Of a DNA stretch of 36,059 nt, positions 24,313 to 32,860 are shown in pieces (position 1 is the stretch's first letter; each line of letters begins with the position of its first letter). Source of the DNA: an uncultured Hungatella sp. (lineage in GTDB: Bacteria > Bacillota > Clostridia > Lachnospirales > Lachnospiraceae); the NCBI GenBank assembly GCA_910588325.1, contig CAJUPP010000036.1:1-36059 (forward strand). Reading direction: 5' to 3'. The position numbers and the translations under genes are program-made. Under the pieces are notes generated by a model. It did no database searches, was not told where the DNA came from, and worked only from the letters and a program-made list of their open reading frames with translations.

Positions 24313-24780
24313 ATGATATTTGTTTTATTAATAGCAGCGGTTTTACTGATTGATCTTGGAATAAAAGATACCATAGAAAAAGAGGATCCATCCATATTTC
24401 CAAAGACGGCAGAGGGGACAAAAGGGCTGCTGATGCTCCACAGAAACCACAACCAAGGGCTTCCATTCGGAGCATTGAAAGAGAAAACGGAGCTGGTAAA
24501 ACAGCTTCCTCTGGCTGTAGTTTCCGCTGTGGGAGGAATTTTTGTGTGGCTGTATCCCAATAAAGGATATATCCCAGAGAAAACCGGTCTGGCTCTGATT
24601 ATAGGCGGAGGCTTAAGCAATCTCTACGACAGGATGAAACGGGGATATGTGGTTGATTATTTCAGTATCCAATGGAAAGGACTGAAAAAGGTGGTCCTTA
24701 ATCTGGGAGACATCTGTGTCTTTATGGGAGCGGCAATCCTGCTGGCAATAGAGCTGTTAAAGGCAGTGAGGGACAAGTGA
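24313..24780 (+). CDS. lspA: Signal peptidase II (lipoprotein signal peptidase), divergent
   Basis: A 155-residue membrane protein with four hydrophobic segments, the usual LspA size. The family core is present in altered form: Asn47 in RNHNQGLPFG, GGGLSNLYDR with catalytic-type Asp106, VVDYF with Asp115, and LNLGD with Asp133 as the second catalytic aspartate (usually FNxAD). LspA removes signal peptides from prolipoproteins after diacylglyceryl transfer. AAGGAGG precedes ATG 24313. No rluD-type pseudouridine synthase follows, as it often does in Firmicutes, and several consensus residues are changed. It may therefore be a second copy rather than the main enzyme. Confidence 0.8.
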   Translation: MIFVLLIAAVLLIDLGIKDTIEKEDPSIFPKTAEGTKGLLMLHRNHNQGLPFGALKEKTELVKQLPLAVVSAVGGIFVWLYPNKGYIPEKTGLALIIGGGLSNLYDRMKRGYVVDYFSIQWKGLKKVVLNLGDICVFMGAAILLAIELLKAVRDK

Positions 24781-24861
24781 CAATCCGGATTATAATCTTG
24801 TACTAAAAAAGGGAACCTGGGAATATATTAGAACCAAACCAACACCCTAAAGGAGTTATAC

Positions 24862-25221
24862 ATGGAGCGGTTCAATCCAAAAGTATTCCTGCGTTCCCTG
24901 TTGCTTTCCTATCTTTTATCCGGCATCCTGCTGGTAGTGATATCCTTTGCCCTTTACCGTTTTCGACTAAAAGAGTCCCAGATTCAGATGGCGGTAATAC
25001 TGGTCTATGTCCTGTCCTGCGCTCTGGCCGGTTTTCTGACAGGCAAAGGGATTCGCCGCCAACGCTTCCTCTGCGGTCTCATGGCCGGAATTCTGTATTT
25101 TGCAATTCTCCTGGCAGTGTCCTTCCTCATGGAGAAGGGTATCGCTCCCTCTATCCAGCAGATGGTTACTGTACTGGCAATCTGCGCGGGAAGCGGCGTT
25201 CTGGGGGGAGTCCTAAGCTGA
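24862..25221 (+). CDS. YrzE/TIGR04086-like small membrane protein
   Basis: A 119-residue integral membrane protein with four hydrophobic segments (about 10-30, 42-60, 68-88, 95-118) joined by short basic loops such as TGKGIRRQR. It resembles the TIGR04086/YrzE family, whose function is unknown; B. subtilis yrzE lies near tgt and yajC, and both genes occur downstream in this window. AAGGAG lies 7 bases before ATG 24862. It follows lspA by 81 bases and is convergent with the CorC-type gene. Only the fold type and family resemblance can be claimed. Confidence 0.7.
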   Translation: MERFNPKVFLRSLLLSYLLSGILLVVISFALYRFRLKESQIQMAVILVYVLSCALAGFLTGKGIRRQRFLCGLMAGILYFAILLAVSFLMEKGIAPSIQQMVTVLAICAGSGVLGGVLS

Positions 25222-25276
25222 AGATTCCTGGCTGCAAATGCAAGAAAGAAGTGCGGTAAGGAACAGGCAGTACTGG

Positions 25277-26557
25277 CTAGGCTGGCTGTTCCTCCGCTTT
25301 CACTTCCTGAACCGGAAGTACAATCTTAATCCGGTCGATTCGGTTCTTGTCCACCTGTTCAACAATAAACTGAATACCATTATCCATCACTTCTTCCCCC
25401 TCATCAGGCAGATGATCCAACAACCCGATCACCAGACCGCCTACAGAGTCATAATCCTCCGATTCAAGTTCCAGTCCAAGGCGGTCATTCAAATCATCCA
25501 GCTTCATAGCGCCTTCTACAGAATACTGTCCCGGAGCCGTCTCGATCAGGCTGTCTTCCTCATCCTCATCATACTCATCCCTGATTTCCCCCACAATCTC
25601 TTCCAGCATGTCTTCCAGAGTAATCAGTCCTGCCGTAGCTCCGTATTCATCCAGCACAATCACAATATTATTAAAAGTTTGTCTCATCTCCACCATCAAT
25701 TCCGCGGTCTTCTTATATTCATAAGTATAAAGCGGTTCTCTCAAATAATCTCTGATGTGGAAATTTTCCCGGTCATCGATCAAAAGCAAATCCTTCATAT
25801 TGACAATCCCGATAACATTGTCCGTATTTTCTTCATACACAGGAATACGTGTATACTTTTCTTCCCGGAAAATATCAATCAGTTCATCATAAGAGGAATT
25901 CACATCGGCCATAGTCATGTCAATACGGGGAACCATAACATCCTTTGCCACGGAGTCGCCGAAATCAAACACATTGTTGATCATCTTTTTCTCTTCCATC
26001 TCAATAACGCCCTCTTCATGGCTTACCTCCACGATGGTGCGCAGTTCATCCTCTGTGATGGTGTCCCGTTTGGCATTGGGATCCACCCGCATCAAAAGAA
26101 GGACTCCCAAAGACAGCTGATTCACCACAAAAATGACAGGTGTCAAAGCAACCATCAGGCCATATATGATTTTTGCATCGCTTAATGCAATTTTTTCTGC
26201 GGATATAGTAGACAAAGTTTTCGGTGTGATTTCGCCGAACACTAAAATTAATAAGGTCAGGATACCGGTAGCAAATCCTACGGCCTTACTTCCAAGCAGA
26301 TGAATGGTCAATGTAGTCATAAGAGAGGAAGCCGTCAGGTTTACAATATTGTTACCGATGAGAATCGCACTCAGCATCTTACCTTGCTGCTCGATCACTT
26401 TTGACAAAATGATGGCTCTGGAATCCCCGGCCTCCGCCAATGTGCGGATACGAATTTTGTTCACTGTGGTAAGTGCTGTCTCCGATGATGAGAAAAAAGC
26501 AGATAAAGCCAATAAAACAATTAACACAAGCAACTGTATGACGTCACTCGAATCCAA
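25277..26557 (-). CDS. CNNM/CorC-type membrane protein (hemolysin family)
   Basis: A 426-residue protein with the standard layout: a DUF21/CNNM membrane domain at about 1-190 (four hydrophobic segments; ALSAFFSSSETALTTVNK and GNNIVNLTASSLMTT are family motifs), a CBS-domain pair at about 200-330 (VMVPRIDMTMADVNSSYDEL; GIVNMKDLLLID), and a C-terminal CorC_HlyC domain (DDLNDRLGLELESEDYDSVG). Family members are linked to Mg2+ or other cation efflux; the old hemolysin label is historical. Translation appears to begin at TTG 26557 with GGGAGTGA 8 bases upstream on the minus strand; no earlier ATG fits. It is divergent from scfA and apparently a single-gene unit. Confidence 0.88.
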   Translation of the reverse strand: MDSSDVIQLLVLIVLLALSAFFSSSETALTTVNKIRIRTLAEAGDSRAIILSKVIEQQGKMLSAILIGNNIVNLTASSLMTTLTIHLLGSKAVGFATGILTLLILVFGEITPKTLSTISAEKIALSDAKIIYGLMVALTPVIFVVNQLSLGVLLLMRVDPNAKRDTITEDELRTIVEVSHEEGVIEMEEKKMINNVFDFGDSVAKDVMVPRIDMTMADVNSSYDELIDIFREEKYTRIPVYEENTDNVIGIVNMKDLLLIDDRENFHIRDYLREPLYTYEYKKTAELMVEMRQTFNNIVIVLDEYGATAGLITLEDMLEEIVGEIRDEYDEDEEDSLIETAPGQYSVEGAMKLDDLNDRLGLELESEDYDSVGGLVIGLLDHLPDEGEEVMDNGIQFIVEQVDKNRIDRIKIVLPVQEVKAEEQPA

Positions 26558-26643
26558 AAAAAATCACTCCCTATATAATATATTTTAGAAGAGATTGTAC
26601 ATGATAATCCTATATTTGTCAAATGTTCTTCGCAATAAAAGCC

Positions 26644-26672
26644 TTGCAACAGGAAAGTACTTATGCTATAAT
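26644..26672 (+). promoter_or_regulatory. Strong sigma-A promoter of the scf-secDF operon
   Basis: TTGCAA (26644-26649), a 17-base spacer, then a perfect TATAAT (26667-26672) preceded by TGC, giving an extended -10. This is the best promoter match in the window. It lies about 75 bases before scfA, leaving a leader of roughly 70 bases. Confidence 0.85.
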
Positions 26673-26747
26673 GCCAAAAGATAACCAACATGTATAAAAA
26701 ATGCGTAGGATGTTACATAACATGCACATTATATCAGGAGGGAAACC

Positions 26748-26894
26748 ATGAAGAAAGTAAAGACTTTAAGCAATAGTACCTTGAAGAGCAGCATGAAGAA
26801 GGGGGGCTGCGGCGAGTGCCAGACTTCCTGTCAGTCCGCATGCAAGACTTCCTGTACAGTAGGTAATCAGAGTTGCGAGAATGCAAACCGCTGA
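26748..26894 (+). CDS. scfA: SCIFF ranthipeptide precursor
   Basis: A 48-residue peptide with an N-terminal leader (MKKVKTLSNSTLKSSMKKGG) and six cysteines at 21, 24, 28, 32, 36 and 43, the six-cysteines-in-forty-five pattern of the SCIFF family. Thr or Ser residues lie before several cysteines (CQTSC, CKTSC); family members receive sulfur-to-carbon thioether links from a radical-SAM enzyme. AGGAGGG lies 6 bases before the ATG and a strong promoter is upstream. The maturase gene follows after 121 bases. The peptide is highly conserved among Clostridia; reports on relatives point to signalling or metabolic roles rather than antibiotic action. No dedicated peptidase/transporter gene is seen here. 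Confidence 0.95.
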   Translation: MKKVKTLSNSTLKSSMKKGGCGECQTSCQSACKTSCTVGNQSCENANR

Positions 26895-26926
26895 TGAATC
26901 GTAACAGACGATATTAGAAAGCCGGT

Positions 26927-26966
26927 AAGCACCCCTACGGTCCTTGCGATTGTAGGGGTACTTTAT
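26927..26966 (+). terminator. Hairpin between scfA and scfB, possible attenuator
   Basis: ACCCCTAC (26931-26938) pairs with GTAGGGGT (26952-26959) and three further pairs follow beyond one mismatch (AAG with CTT at 26961-26963). The trailing sequence TATCTGTC is a poor U-tract. It is likely a leaky terminator or RNA-stability element that gives more scfA than downstream mRNA. Confidence 0.55.
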
Positions 26967-27015
26967 CTGTCAAAAGTCAGGCAGCAGGAACTGCCGCAAA
27001 ATAAGGAGAATAACT

Positions 27016-28422
27016 GTGATTCATCAGTACAAGAATAATGGATATGATATAGTGATGGATGTGAACAGCGGTGCGGTCCATGTGGTTGAGGATGTGGTTT
27101 ATGACGCTGTGGCATTGTTAGCGGAGAGGATGCCGGAATTGGATAGGCCGGAACCTGTCTCCCCTGAGCTTCTGGCTGAGGTGAGGGACAAGCTGAAATC
27201 AGACTATTCTATGGATGACATCGAAGATGCCCTGTCTGATATTCAGGAATTGATCGACGCGGAAGAACTGTTTACCAGAGATGTATATGAAGATTATGTG
27301 ATTGACTTTAAAAAGAGAAAGACCGTGGTAAAGGCCCTGTGTCTCCATATTGCCCACGACTGTAATCTGGCTTGTCAGTACTGCTTTGCGGGGGAGGGAG
27401 AATATCATGGACGCCGTGCCCTGATGAGCTTTGAGGTAGGAAAGAAAGCGCTGGATTTTCTCATTGCCAATTCCGGAAACCGCCGGAACCTGGAGGTAGA
27501 CTTCTTTGGCGGTGAGCCGCTGATGAACTGGGAAGTAGTAAAGCAGCTGGTAGAATATGGCCGTTCTCAGGAGAAGATTCACAATAAAAATTTCCGATTT
27601 ACACTGACAACCAACGGTGTGCTTTTAAATGATGAGGTTATGGAGTTCTGTAACAGGGAGATGTCCAATGTTGTCTTAAGCCTAGACGGCCGTAAGGAAG
27701 TCAATGACAGGATGAGGCCCTTCAGGAAAGGGGCAGGCAGCTATGACCTGATCGTTCCCAAATTCCAAAAATTTGCGGAGAGCAGAAATCAGACCAACTA
27801 CTATGTCAGAGGAACCTTTACCAGGAATAATCTGGACTTTTCTGGGGATGTGCTTCACTTTGCAGATTTGGGGTTCAAACAGATGTCCATAGAACCTGTG
27901 GTGGCTGATCCGAAAGAATCTTATGCCATTCGGGAGGAAGACCTTCCAAAGATACTTTCCGAGTATGATAAGCTGGCGGTGGAGTATATTAATAGAAAGA
28001 AAGAGGGAAGAGGCTTCAATTTTTTCCATTTTATGATTGACTTAGAACAGGGACCCTGTGTGGCCAAGCGTCTGTCAGGATGCGGTTCCGGCACGGAGTA
28101 CCTGGCAGTGACGCCATGGGGCGATCTGTATCCCTGCCATCAGTTTGTGGGACAGGGGGATTTTCTTCTTGGAAATGTGGAGGAAGGAATCACCAACACC
28201 AAAGTCAGGGATGAATTTAAACTGTGCAATGTCTATGCAAAAGAAAAATGCAGAGACTGTTTTGCAAGATTTTACTGCAGCGGAGGATGTGCCGCCAATT
28301 CCTACAACTTCCACGGCTCCATTACGGATGCCTATGAGATTGGCTGCCAGATGCAGAAGAAGCGTATCGAGTGTTCCGTTATGATTAAAGCGGCGCTGGC
28401 GGATATGGATATGAATGGGTAA
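27016..28422 (+). CDS. scfB: SCIFF maturase, radical SAM/SPASM thioether-forming enzyme
   Basis: A 468-residue radical-SAM enzyme. The N-terminal region (about 1-90) contains a peptide-recognition (RRE/PqqD-like) domain. The radical-SAM core has CNLACQYC with Cys116, Cys120 and Cys123 binding the SAM-coordinating 4Fe-4S cluster, followed by VDFFGGEPLMN (GGEP at 165-168). The C-terminal SPASM region from about 345 is Cys-rich (LSGCGSGTEYLAVTPWGDLY, then CRDCFARFYCSGGCAANSY), for two auxiliary clusters. It forms thioether bridges in the scfA product. GTG 27016 is preceded by AAGGAG at 7 bases. The length is usual for the family. It is transcribed with scfA upstream and secDF 60 bases downstream. 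Confidence 0.95.
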   Translation: MIHQYKNNGYDIVMDVNSGAVHVVEDVVYDAVALLAERMPELDRPEPVSPELLAEVRDKLKSDYSMDDIEDALSDIQELIDAEELFTRDVYEDYVIDFKKRKTVVKALCLHIAHDCNLACQYCFAGEGEYHGRRALMSFEVGKKALDFLIANSGNRRNLEVDFFGGEPLMNWEVVKQLVEYGRSQEKIHNKNFRFTLTTNGVLLNDEVMEFCNREMSNVVLSLDGRKEVNDRMRPFRKGAGSYDLIVPKFQKFAESRNQTNYYVRGTFTRNNLDFSGDVLHFADLGFKQMSIEPVVADPKESYAIREEDLPKILSEYDKLAVEYINRKKEGRGFNFFHFMIDLEQGPCVAKRLSGCGSGTEYLAVTPWGDLYPCHQFVGQGDFLLGNVEEGITNTKVRDEFKLCNVYAKEKCRDCFARFYCSGGCAANSYNFHGSITDAYEIGCQMQKKRIECSVMIKAALADMDMNG

Positions 28423-28482
28423 TACCTGAAAGCACAGCGGGCTTTGAGGATAAAAGACAGCAATAATAAAAGGAGAAAAAAG

Positions 28483-30606
28483 ATGAAGAGCAACAAAGGA
28501 AAGGGCCTGTTAGGCCTGTTGGCCATTCTCATCTGCATCGGTGTGTTTGGCTATTTCGGCTATGATACCATGGATGATATCAAATTGGGACTGGATCTGT
28601 CCGGCGGTGTCAGCATTACGTATCAGACAGTGAAGGATAATCCTACTTCGGAGGAGATGTCCGACACGATTTACAAGATGCAGCAGAGGGTGCAGAATTA
28701 CAGTACCGAGGCAGAGGTGTATCAGGAGGGAAACAACCGTATTAATATCGATATTCCCGGAGAATCCGATGCCAATGCGGTTTTGAGAGACTTGGGAAAG
28801 CCGGGGTCCCTGATTTTTATGGATCAGAATGGCGAAACGATTCTGACCGGAGACCAGGTGGCCAGCGCTCAGCCTGGAATCGATGAGAAAAATGGTCAGA
28901 CAGAATATGTGGTAAGTCTGACTTTCACAGAGGAAGGTGCTGCGACGTTTGCAGAAGCTACTGCCAACAATATAGGCAATATCATTTTTATCATCTATGA
29001 TGAGGAGGTTAAGTCAGCGCCAGTGGTTCAGACAGCCATTACAGACGGCGCATGTGTCATCACAGGAATGCAGTCCTATGAAGAGGCGGAGAATCTGGCG
29101 GCTACCATCCGTATCGGTTCTCTTTCTCTGGAACTGGAAGTGCTTCGCTCCAACGTAGTAGGCGCCAAGCTGGGCGAGGAAGCCATTTCCACCAGTTTGA
29201 AGGCGGCAGTGATCGGTTTTGCTATTGTAGTAATCTTTATGATTGCCGTATATCTGATTCCGGGTTTGGCCTCTGCATTGGCACTGGCATTGTATGTAGG
29301 ACTGGTTCTGATCCTTCTGGCCGCCTTTGAGGTCACACTGACTCTGCCTGGCATTGCAGGTATTATTCTGTCCATCGGTATGGCGGTGGATGCCAATGTT
29401 ATCATCTTTACCCGTATTAAAGAGGAAATCGGCGTGGGAAAAACGGTTCACTCTGCCATTAAGACCGGTTTTGCTAAGGCGTTGTCTGCTATTATTGACG
29501 GCAATGTGACAACCCTGATTGCGGCAGCTGTTCTGTTCTGGAGAGGTTCCGGTACGGTAAAAGGCTTTGCTTCCACGTTGGCAATCGGTATCTTACTGTC
29601 TATGTTTACAGCGCTCTTTGTGACAAAAGGCGCCTTGTATGCCCTGTATTGGGCAGGATTTCAGGATGCAAAATTTTATGGAATTCGTAAGAACATTAAG
29701 ACAGTGGATTTCCTCAGTAAAAGAAAACTTTGTTTTATCATCTCTGCAGTGCTGATGGTGGCGGGCTGGATATTTATGGGAGTAAACGCAGCAGGCGGCA
29801 GCGGAGCACTGAACTATGGTATTGAGTTTAAAGGCGGAACCTCCACCAATGTTACGTTTAATGAGAACCTCAGCATCGAAGATATTTCCTCTAAAGTGGT
29901 TCCCATTGTGGAGCAGGTGACAGGAGATCCGGAGGTACAGACTCAGAAGGTAGAGGGAACCAACGAAGTAATCTTTAAGACCAAGACTTTATCCGTAGAC
30001 CAGAGAGAGGCGCTGGACAAGGCGCTGGAGGAAAACTTTGGCGTGGATTCCAGCATGACTACGGCAGAGAGTATTTCCGGTGCGGTCAGCAAGGAGATGA
30101 AGGAAGACGCTGTTGTAGCAGTGGTCATCGCTACGATCTGTATGCTGATTTATATCTGGTTCCGGTTTAAGGATATCCGGTTTGCCGCCAGCGCGGTAGC
30201 GGCCCTTGTCCATGACGTGCTTGTGGTTCTTACCTTCTATGCGGCAGCAAGATGGTCCGTAGGTTCTACCTTTATTGCATGTATGTTGACAATCGTAGGT
30301 TATTCGATCAATGCCACCATCGTTATATTTGACCGTATCCGTGAGAATCTGAGGCTGAAGAACAACAAAGAGAGTCTGGCCGATGTGGTAAATATTAGTA
30401 TTACCCAGACCTTTACCAGAAGCATCAATACTTCCCTGACTACCTTTATCATGGTTCTTGTACTGTTCATTATGGGCGTAAGTTCTATCCGTGAGTTTGC
30501 ACTGCCTCTGATGACAGGTATCGTATGCGGCACTTACTCATCCGTATGCATTACAGGAGCTCTGTGGTATGTGATGACTACGTGGAAAAAGAAAGAGAAC
30601 AAGTAA
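28483..30606 (+). CDS. secDF: Fused protein translocase accessory subunit SecDF
   Basis: A 707-residue fusion of SecD and SecF, the proton-driven factor that helps pull preproteins through SecYEG. The SecD half has TM1, the motif IKLGLDLSGGVSITY, an extracellular domain to about 240, and a five-helix block with LPGIAGIILSIGMAVDANVI and DANVIIFTRIKEE. The SecF half begins near residue 416, with GIEFKGGTSTNV and later GYSINATIVIFDRIREN. ATG 28483 is chosen because AAGGAG lies 7 bases upstream; a TTG 13 codons earlier lacks such a site. It is 60 bases after scfB and 3 bases before tgt. Fused secDF is common in Firmicutes. Confidence 0.95.
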   Translation: MKSNKGKGLLGLLAILICIGVFGYFGYDTMDDIKLGLDLSGGVSITYQTVKDNPTSEEMSDTIYKMQQRVQNYSTEAEVYQEGNNRINIDIPGESDANAVLRDLGKPGSLIFMDQNGETILTGDQVASAQPGIDEKNGQTEYVVSLTFTEEGAATFAEATANNIGNIIFIIYDEEVKSAPVVQTAITDGACVITGMQSYEEAENLAATIRIGSLSLELEVLRSNVVGAKLGEEAISTSLKAAVIGFAIVVIFMIAVYLIPGLASALALALYVGLVLILLAAFEVTLTLPGIAGIILSIGMAVDANVIIFTRIKEEIGVGKTVHSAIKTGFAKALSAIIDGNVTTLIAAAVLFWRGSGTVKGFASTLAIGILLSMFTALFVTKGALYALYWAGFQDAKFYGIRKNIKTVDFLSKRKLCFIISAVLMVAGWIFMGVNAAGGSGALNYGIEFKGGTSTNVTFNENLSIEDISSKVVPIVEQVTGDPEVQTQKVEGTNEVIFKTKTLSVDQREALDKALEENFGVDSSMTTAESISGAVSKEMKEDAVVAVVIATICMLIYIWFRFKDIRFAASAVAALVHDVLVVLTFYAAARWSVGSTFIACMLTIVGYSINATIVIFDRIRENLRLKNNKESLADVVNISITQTFTRSINTSLTTFIMVLVLFIMGVSSIREFALPLMTGIVCGTYSSVCITGALWYVMTTWKKKENK

Positions 30607-30609
30607 GGA

Positions 30610-31740
30610 ATGGAATATAAAATCATTGCAAAGGATGGAGGCGCCAAGCGGGCGGAGGTAAAAACAGCCCATGGCGTCATCCAGACGCCGGTTTTCATGA
30701 ATGTGGGAACCGTGGCCGCCATCAAAGGGGCGGTGTCAACCGACGATTTAAGAGAGATCGGAACTCAGGTGGAACTGTCAAACACCTACCACCTTCATGT
30801 GAGAACCGGAGACAAGCTGATAAAACAGTTTGGCGGGCTTCACAAATTTATGAACTGGGACAGACCGATTCTGACAGACTCCGGCGGTTTTCAGGTATTT
30901 TCTTTGGCAGGAATGCGCAAGATTAAAGAGGAAGGCGTGTACTTTAACTCACATATCGATGGGCATAAGATTTTTATGGGGCCGGAGGAAAGCATGCAGA
31001 TTCAGTCCAATTTAGGATCCACCATCGCCATGGCTTTCGATGAATGCCCCTCCAGCGTGGCTGACAGGGACTATATGGAGAAGTCTGTAGCCAGAACCAC
31101 CAGATGGCTGGAACGGTGCCAGCGGGAGATGGAAAGGCTCAACAGCCTGCCGGATACGGTCAACAGGCAGCAGCTTCTCTTTGGCATCAACCAGGGAGGT
31201 ATCTATGAGGATATTCGTATTGCCCATGCAAAGACCATTTCCGCAATGGACCTGGACGGCTACGCAGTAGGCGGTCTGGCAGTAGGAGAAAGCCATGAGG
31301 AGATGTACCGGATTCTGGATGAGACGGTACCCTTTCTTCCGGAGCAGAAACCCACTTATCTGATGGGAGTGGGAACACCTGCCAACATTCTGGAAGCTGT
31401 GGATCGGGGGATCGATTTCTTCGACTGTGTCTATCCGTCCAGAAACGGACGCCATGGCCATGTGTACACCAACAAAGGAAAACGGAATCTGTTTAACCAG
31501 AAATATGAATTGGATCCCCGTCCTATTGAAGAGGGCTGTATGTGTCCGGCCTGCCGTTCATACAGCAGAGCTTATATCCGGCATCTTCTGAAAGCAAAAG
31601 AAATGCTGGGGATGAGATTATGTGTATTGCATAATTTGTATTTTTATAATAAAATGATGGAAGAGATTCGCGAGGCGATCGAAGAACACCGTTATGCGGA
31701 ATATAAAGCACAGAAATTAGAAGGCATGACGGGCAAATAA
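30610..31740 (+). CDS. tgt: tRNA-guanine transglycosylase
   Basis: A 376-residue TIM-barrel enzyme that replaces G34 of GUN-anticodon tRNAs with a queuosine precursor. Asp90 in ILTDSGGFQVFSL and the nucleophile Asp272 in FDCVYPSRNGRHG are present; the latter motif is usually FDCVxPTRNGR. The zinc site is complete: Cys310, Cys312, Cys315 and His341 (CMCPAC to LHNLYFY). The length is standard. Only 3 bases separate it from secDF, and its ribosome binding site overlaps the secDF end, suggesting translational coupling. No queA lies in the window. Confidence 0.95.
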   Translation: MEYKIIAKDGGAKRAEVKTAHGVIQTPVFMNVGTVAAIKGAVSTDDLREIGTQVELSNTYHLHVRTGDKLIKQFGGLHKFMNWDRPILTDSGGFQVFSLAGMRKIKEEGVYFNSHIDGHKIFMGPEESMQIQSNLGSTIAMAFDECPSSVADRDYMEKSVARTTRWLERCQREMERLNSLPDTVNRQQLLFGINQGGIYEDIRIAHAKTISAMDLDGYAVGGLAVGESHEEMYRILDETVPFLPEQKPTYLMGVGTPANILEAVDRGIDFFDCVYPSRNGRHGHVYTNKGKRNLFNQKYELDPRPIEEGCMCPACRSYSRAYIRHLLKAKEMLGMRLCVLHNLYFYNKMMEEIREAIEEHRYAEYKAQKLEGMTGK

Positions 31741-31802
31741 AAGAACAACTGGAATTTCTGTGTCCAGGCGGCAGAGAACCAGGCGAGGAGGACAAATAAT
31801 TT

Positions 31803-32096
31803 ATGATTACGGCAAGCGGTGGTATGGGTGTTGGATTTTGGGTAGTATATGCGGCGTTTCTCATTGGCCTGATGTATTTTATTGCAATTCGTCCGCAGAA
31901 CAAAGAGAAGAAAAGGATGGCGGAATTGCTGGCAAGCATTGCTGTAGGAGACAGTGTTCTGACTTCCAGCGGATTTTATGGTGTGGTGATTGACATGACT
32001 GACGATACTGTAATTATTGAGTTTGGCAGCAACAAAAACTGCCGGATTCCAATGCAGAAATCTGCGATTGTTCAGGTGGAGAAGCCTGAAGTCTAA
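31803..32096 (+). CDS. yajC: Preprotein translocase subunit YajC
   Basis: A 97-residue protein with one N-terminal membrane helix (GFWVVYAAFLIGLMYFIAIR), followed by RPQNKEKKRMAELLASIAVG, the characteristic YajC segment, and a small cytosolic beta domain (GDSVLTSSGFYGVVIDMTDD). YajC associates with SecDF. GAGGAGG lies 11 bases before ATG 31803. Here it follows tgt, whereas in many bacteria the order is tgt-yajC-secD. Confidence 0.93.
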   Translation: MITASGGMGVGFWVVYAAFLIGLMYFIAIRPQNKEKKRMAELLASIAVGDSVLTSSGFYGVVIDMTDDTVIIEFGSNKNCRIPMQKSAIVQVEKPEV

Positions 32097-32257
32097 AGTG
32101 CAGAATGTTTAAGAAAAAAGATCTTTTGTCTGATAAAAACGGACAGGAGTTCTTTTTTATGTTAGAGGGTCCGCCCGGAGAGGAAATCTTATTGTTTTCT
32201 CCCGGGCACGCTCGCGTTATGTTATCTCGACAAGCGAAAGGTCAGGAGGCGGTTGGA
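32097..32257 (+). other. 161-bp spacer with GC-rich hairpin
   Basis: Between yajC and the HAD gene, GCCCGG-AGAGGAAA (about 32173-32186) can pair imperfectly with TTTTCTCCCGGGC (about 32195-32207). No T-tract follows, so this is not an intrinsic terminator. A frame from ATG 32160 is open into the HAD gene, but its ribosome binding site is poor. Confidence 0.45.
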
Positions 32258-32860
32258 ATGATAAAAAATATTGTGTTTGATATGGGTAACGTTCTGGTAA
32301 GATACGATTCTATGAGAGCGTGCCGTCAGTTTACACAGGAGGGCGAGGAACGGGATAAAGTAAACACGTCCGTTTTTGTCTCGCCGGAGTGGATATTCTT
32401 AGATATGGGGTTGATTTCTGAAGAAGAGGCATTGGAAAAGATGCAGTCCCGCCTGCCAGAAGGACATGCCAGAGAGGCTGCTCGCCTGTGTATGGAACAC
32501 TGGCATGAATACTGCATGTGGGAAATTCCAGGAATGAGGGACCTGGTGAAAGAACAGAAAGAGAAGGGGTACGGAATCTATCTGTGTTCCAACGCATCCT
32601 TAAGAATGCTGTCCTGCTATAAACAGGTGATTCCTGCTATCGAATTATTTGACGGAGTCCTGTTTTCCGCTGAAGTAAAGTGCTTAAAGCCTCAGAAAGA
32701 GATCTACGAGCATTTCTACAGACGCTTTAACCTGAAACCGGAAGAATGCTTCTTTATAGACGATCTTCCCGGAAACATCAAGGGCGCACAGGAGACAGGC
32801 ATGGACGGATACTGTTTTGCGGACGGCGATATCCAGAAGCTGAAAGAGCGGCTTTCGTAG
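32258..32860 (+). CDS. HAD-superfamily phosphatase, YihX-like
   Basis: A 200-residue HAD hydrolase. Motif I is VFDMGNVLV with nucleophile Asp8; the DxGN form is typical of YihX-like sugar-phosphatases. Motif II is YLCSNAS, the motif III lysine lies in VKCLKPQKEIYEHF, and motif IV is FFIDDLPGNIKGA. A helical cap of about 65 residues follows motif I. ATG 32258 is selected because AGGAGG lies 8 bases upstream and the HAD fold starts at once (MIKNIVFDMGN); longer in-frame extensions are unsupported. Substrate unknown; hexose phosphate is a guess from family resemblance. It is probably the last gene of the scf-secDF operon. Confidence 0.85.
   Translation: MIKNIVFDMGNVLVRYDSMRACRQFTQEGEERDKVNTSVFVSPEWIFLDMGLISEEEALEKMQSRLPEGHAREAARLCMEHWHEYCMWEIPGMRDLVKEQKEKGYGIYLCSNASLRMLSCYKQVIPAIELFDGVLFSAEVKCLKPQKEIYEHFYRRFNLKPEECFFIDDLPGNIKGAQETGMDGYCFADGDIQKLKERLS

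Noticed and set aside
25238..26185. 315-codon open frame antisense to the CNNM/CorC gene
   Set aside because: It mirrors a well-supported gene, has an Ile/His/Phe-rich implausible composition, and no ribosome binding site.
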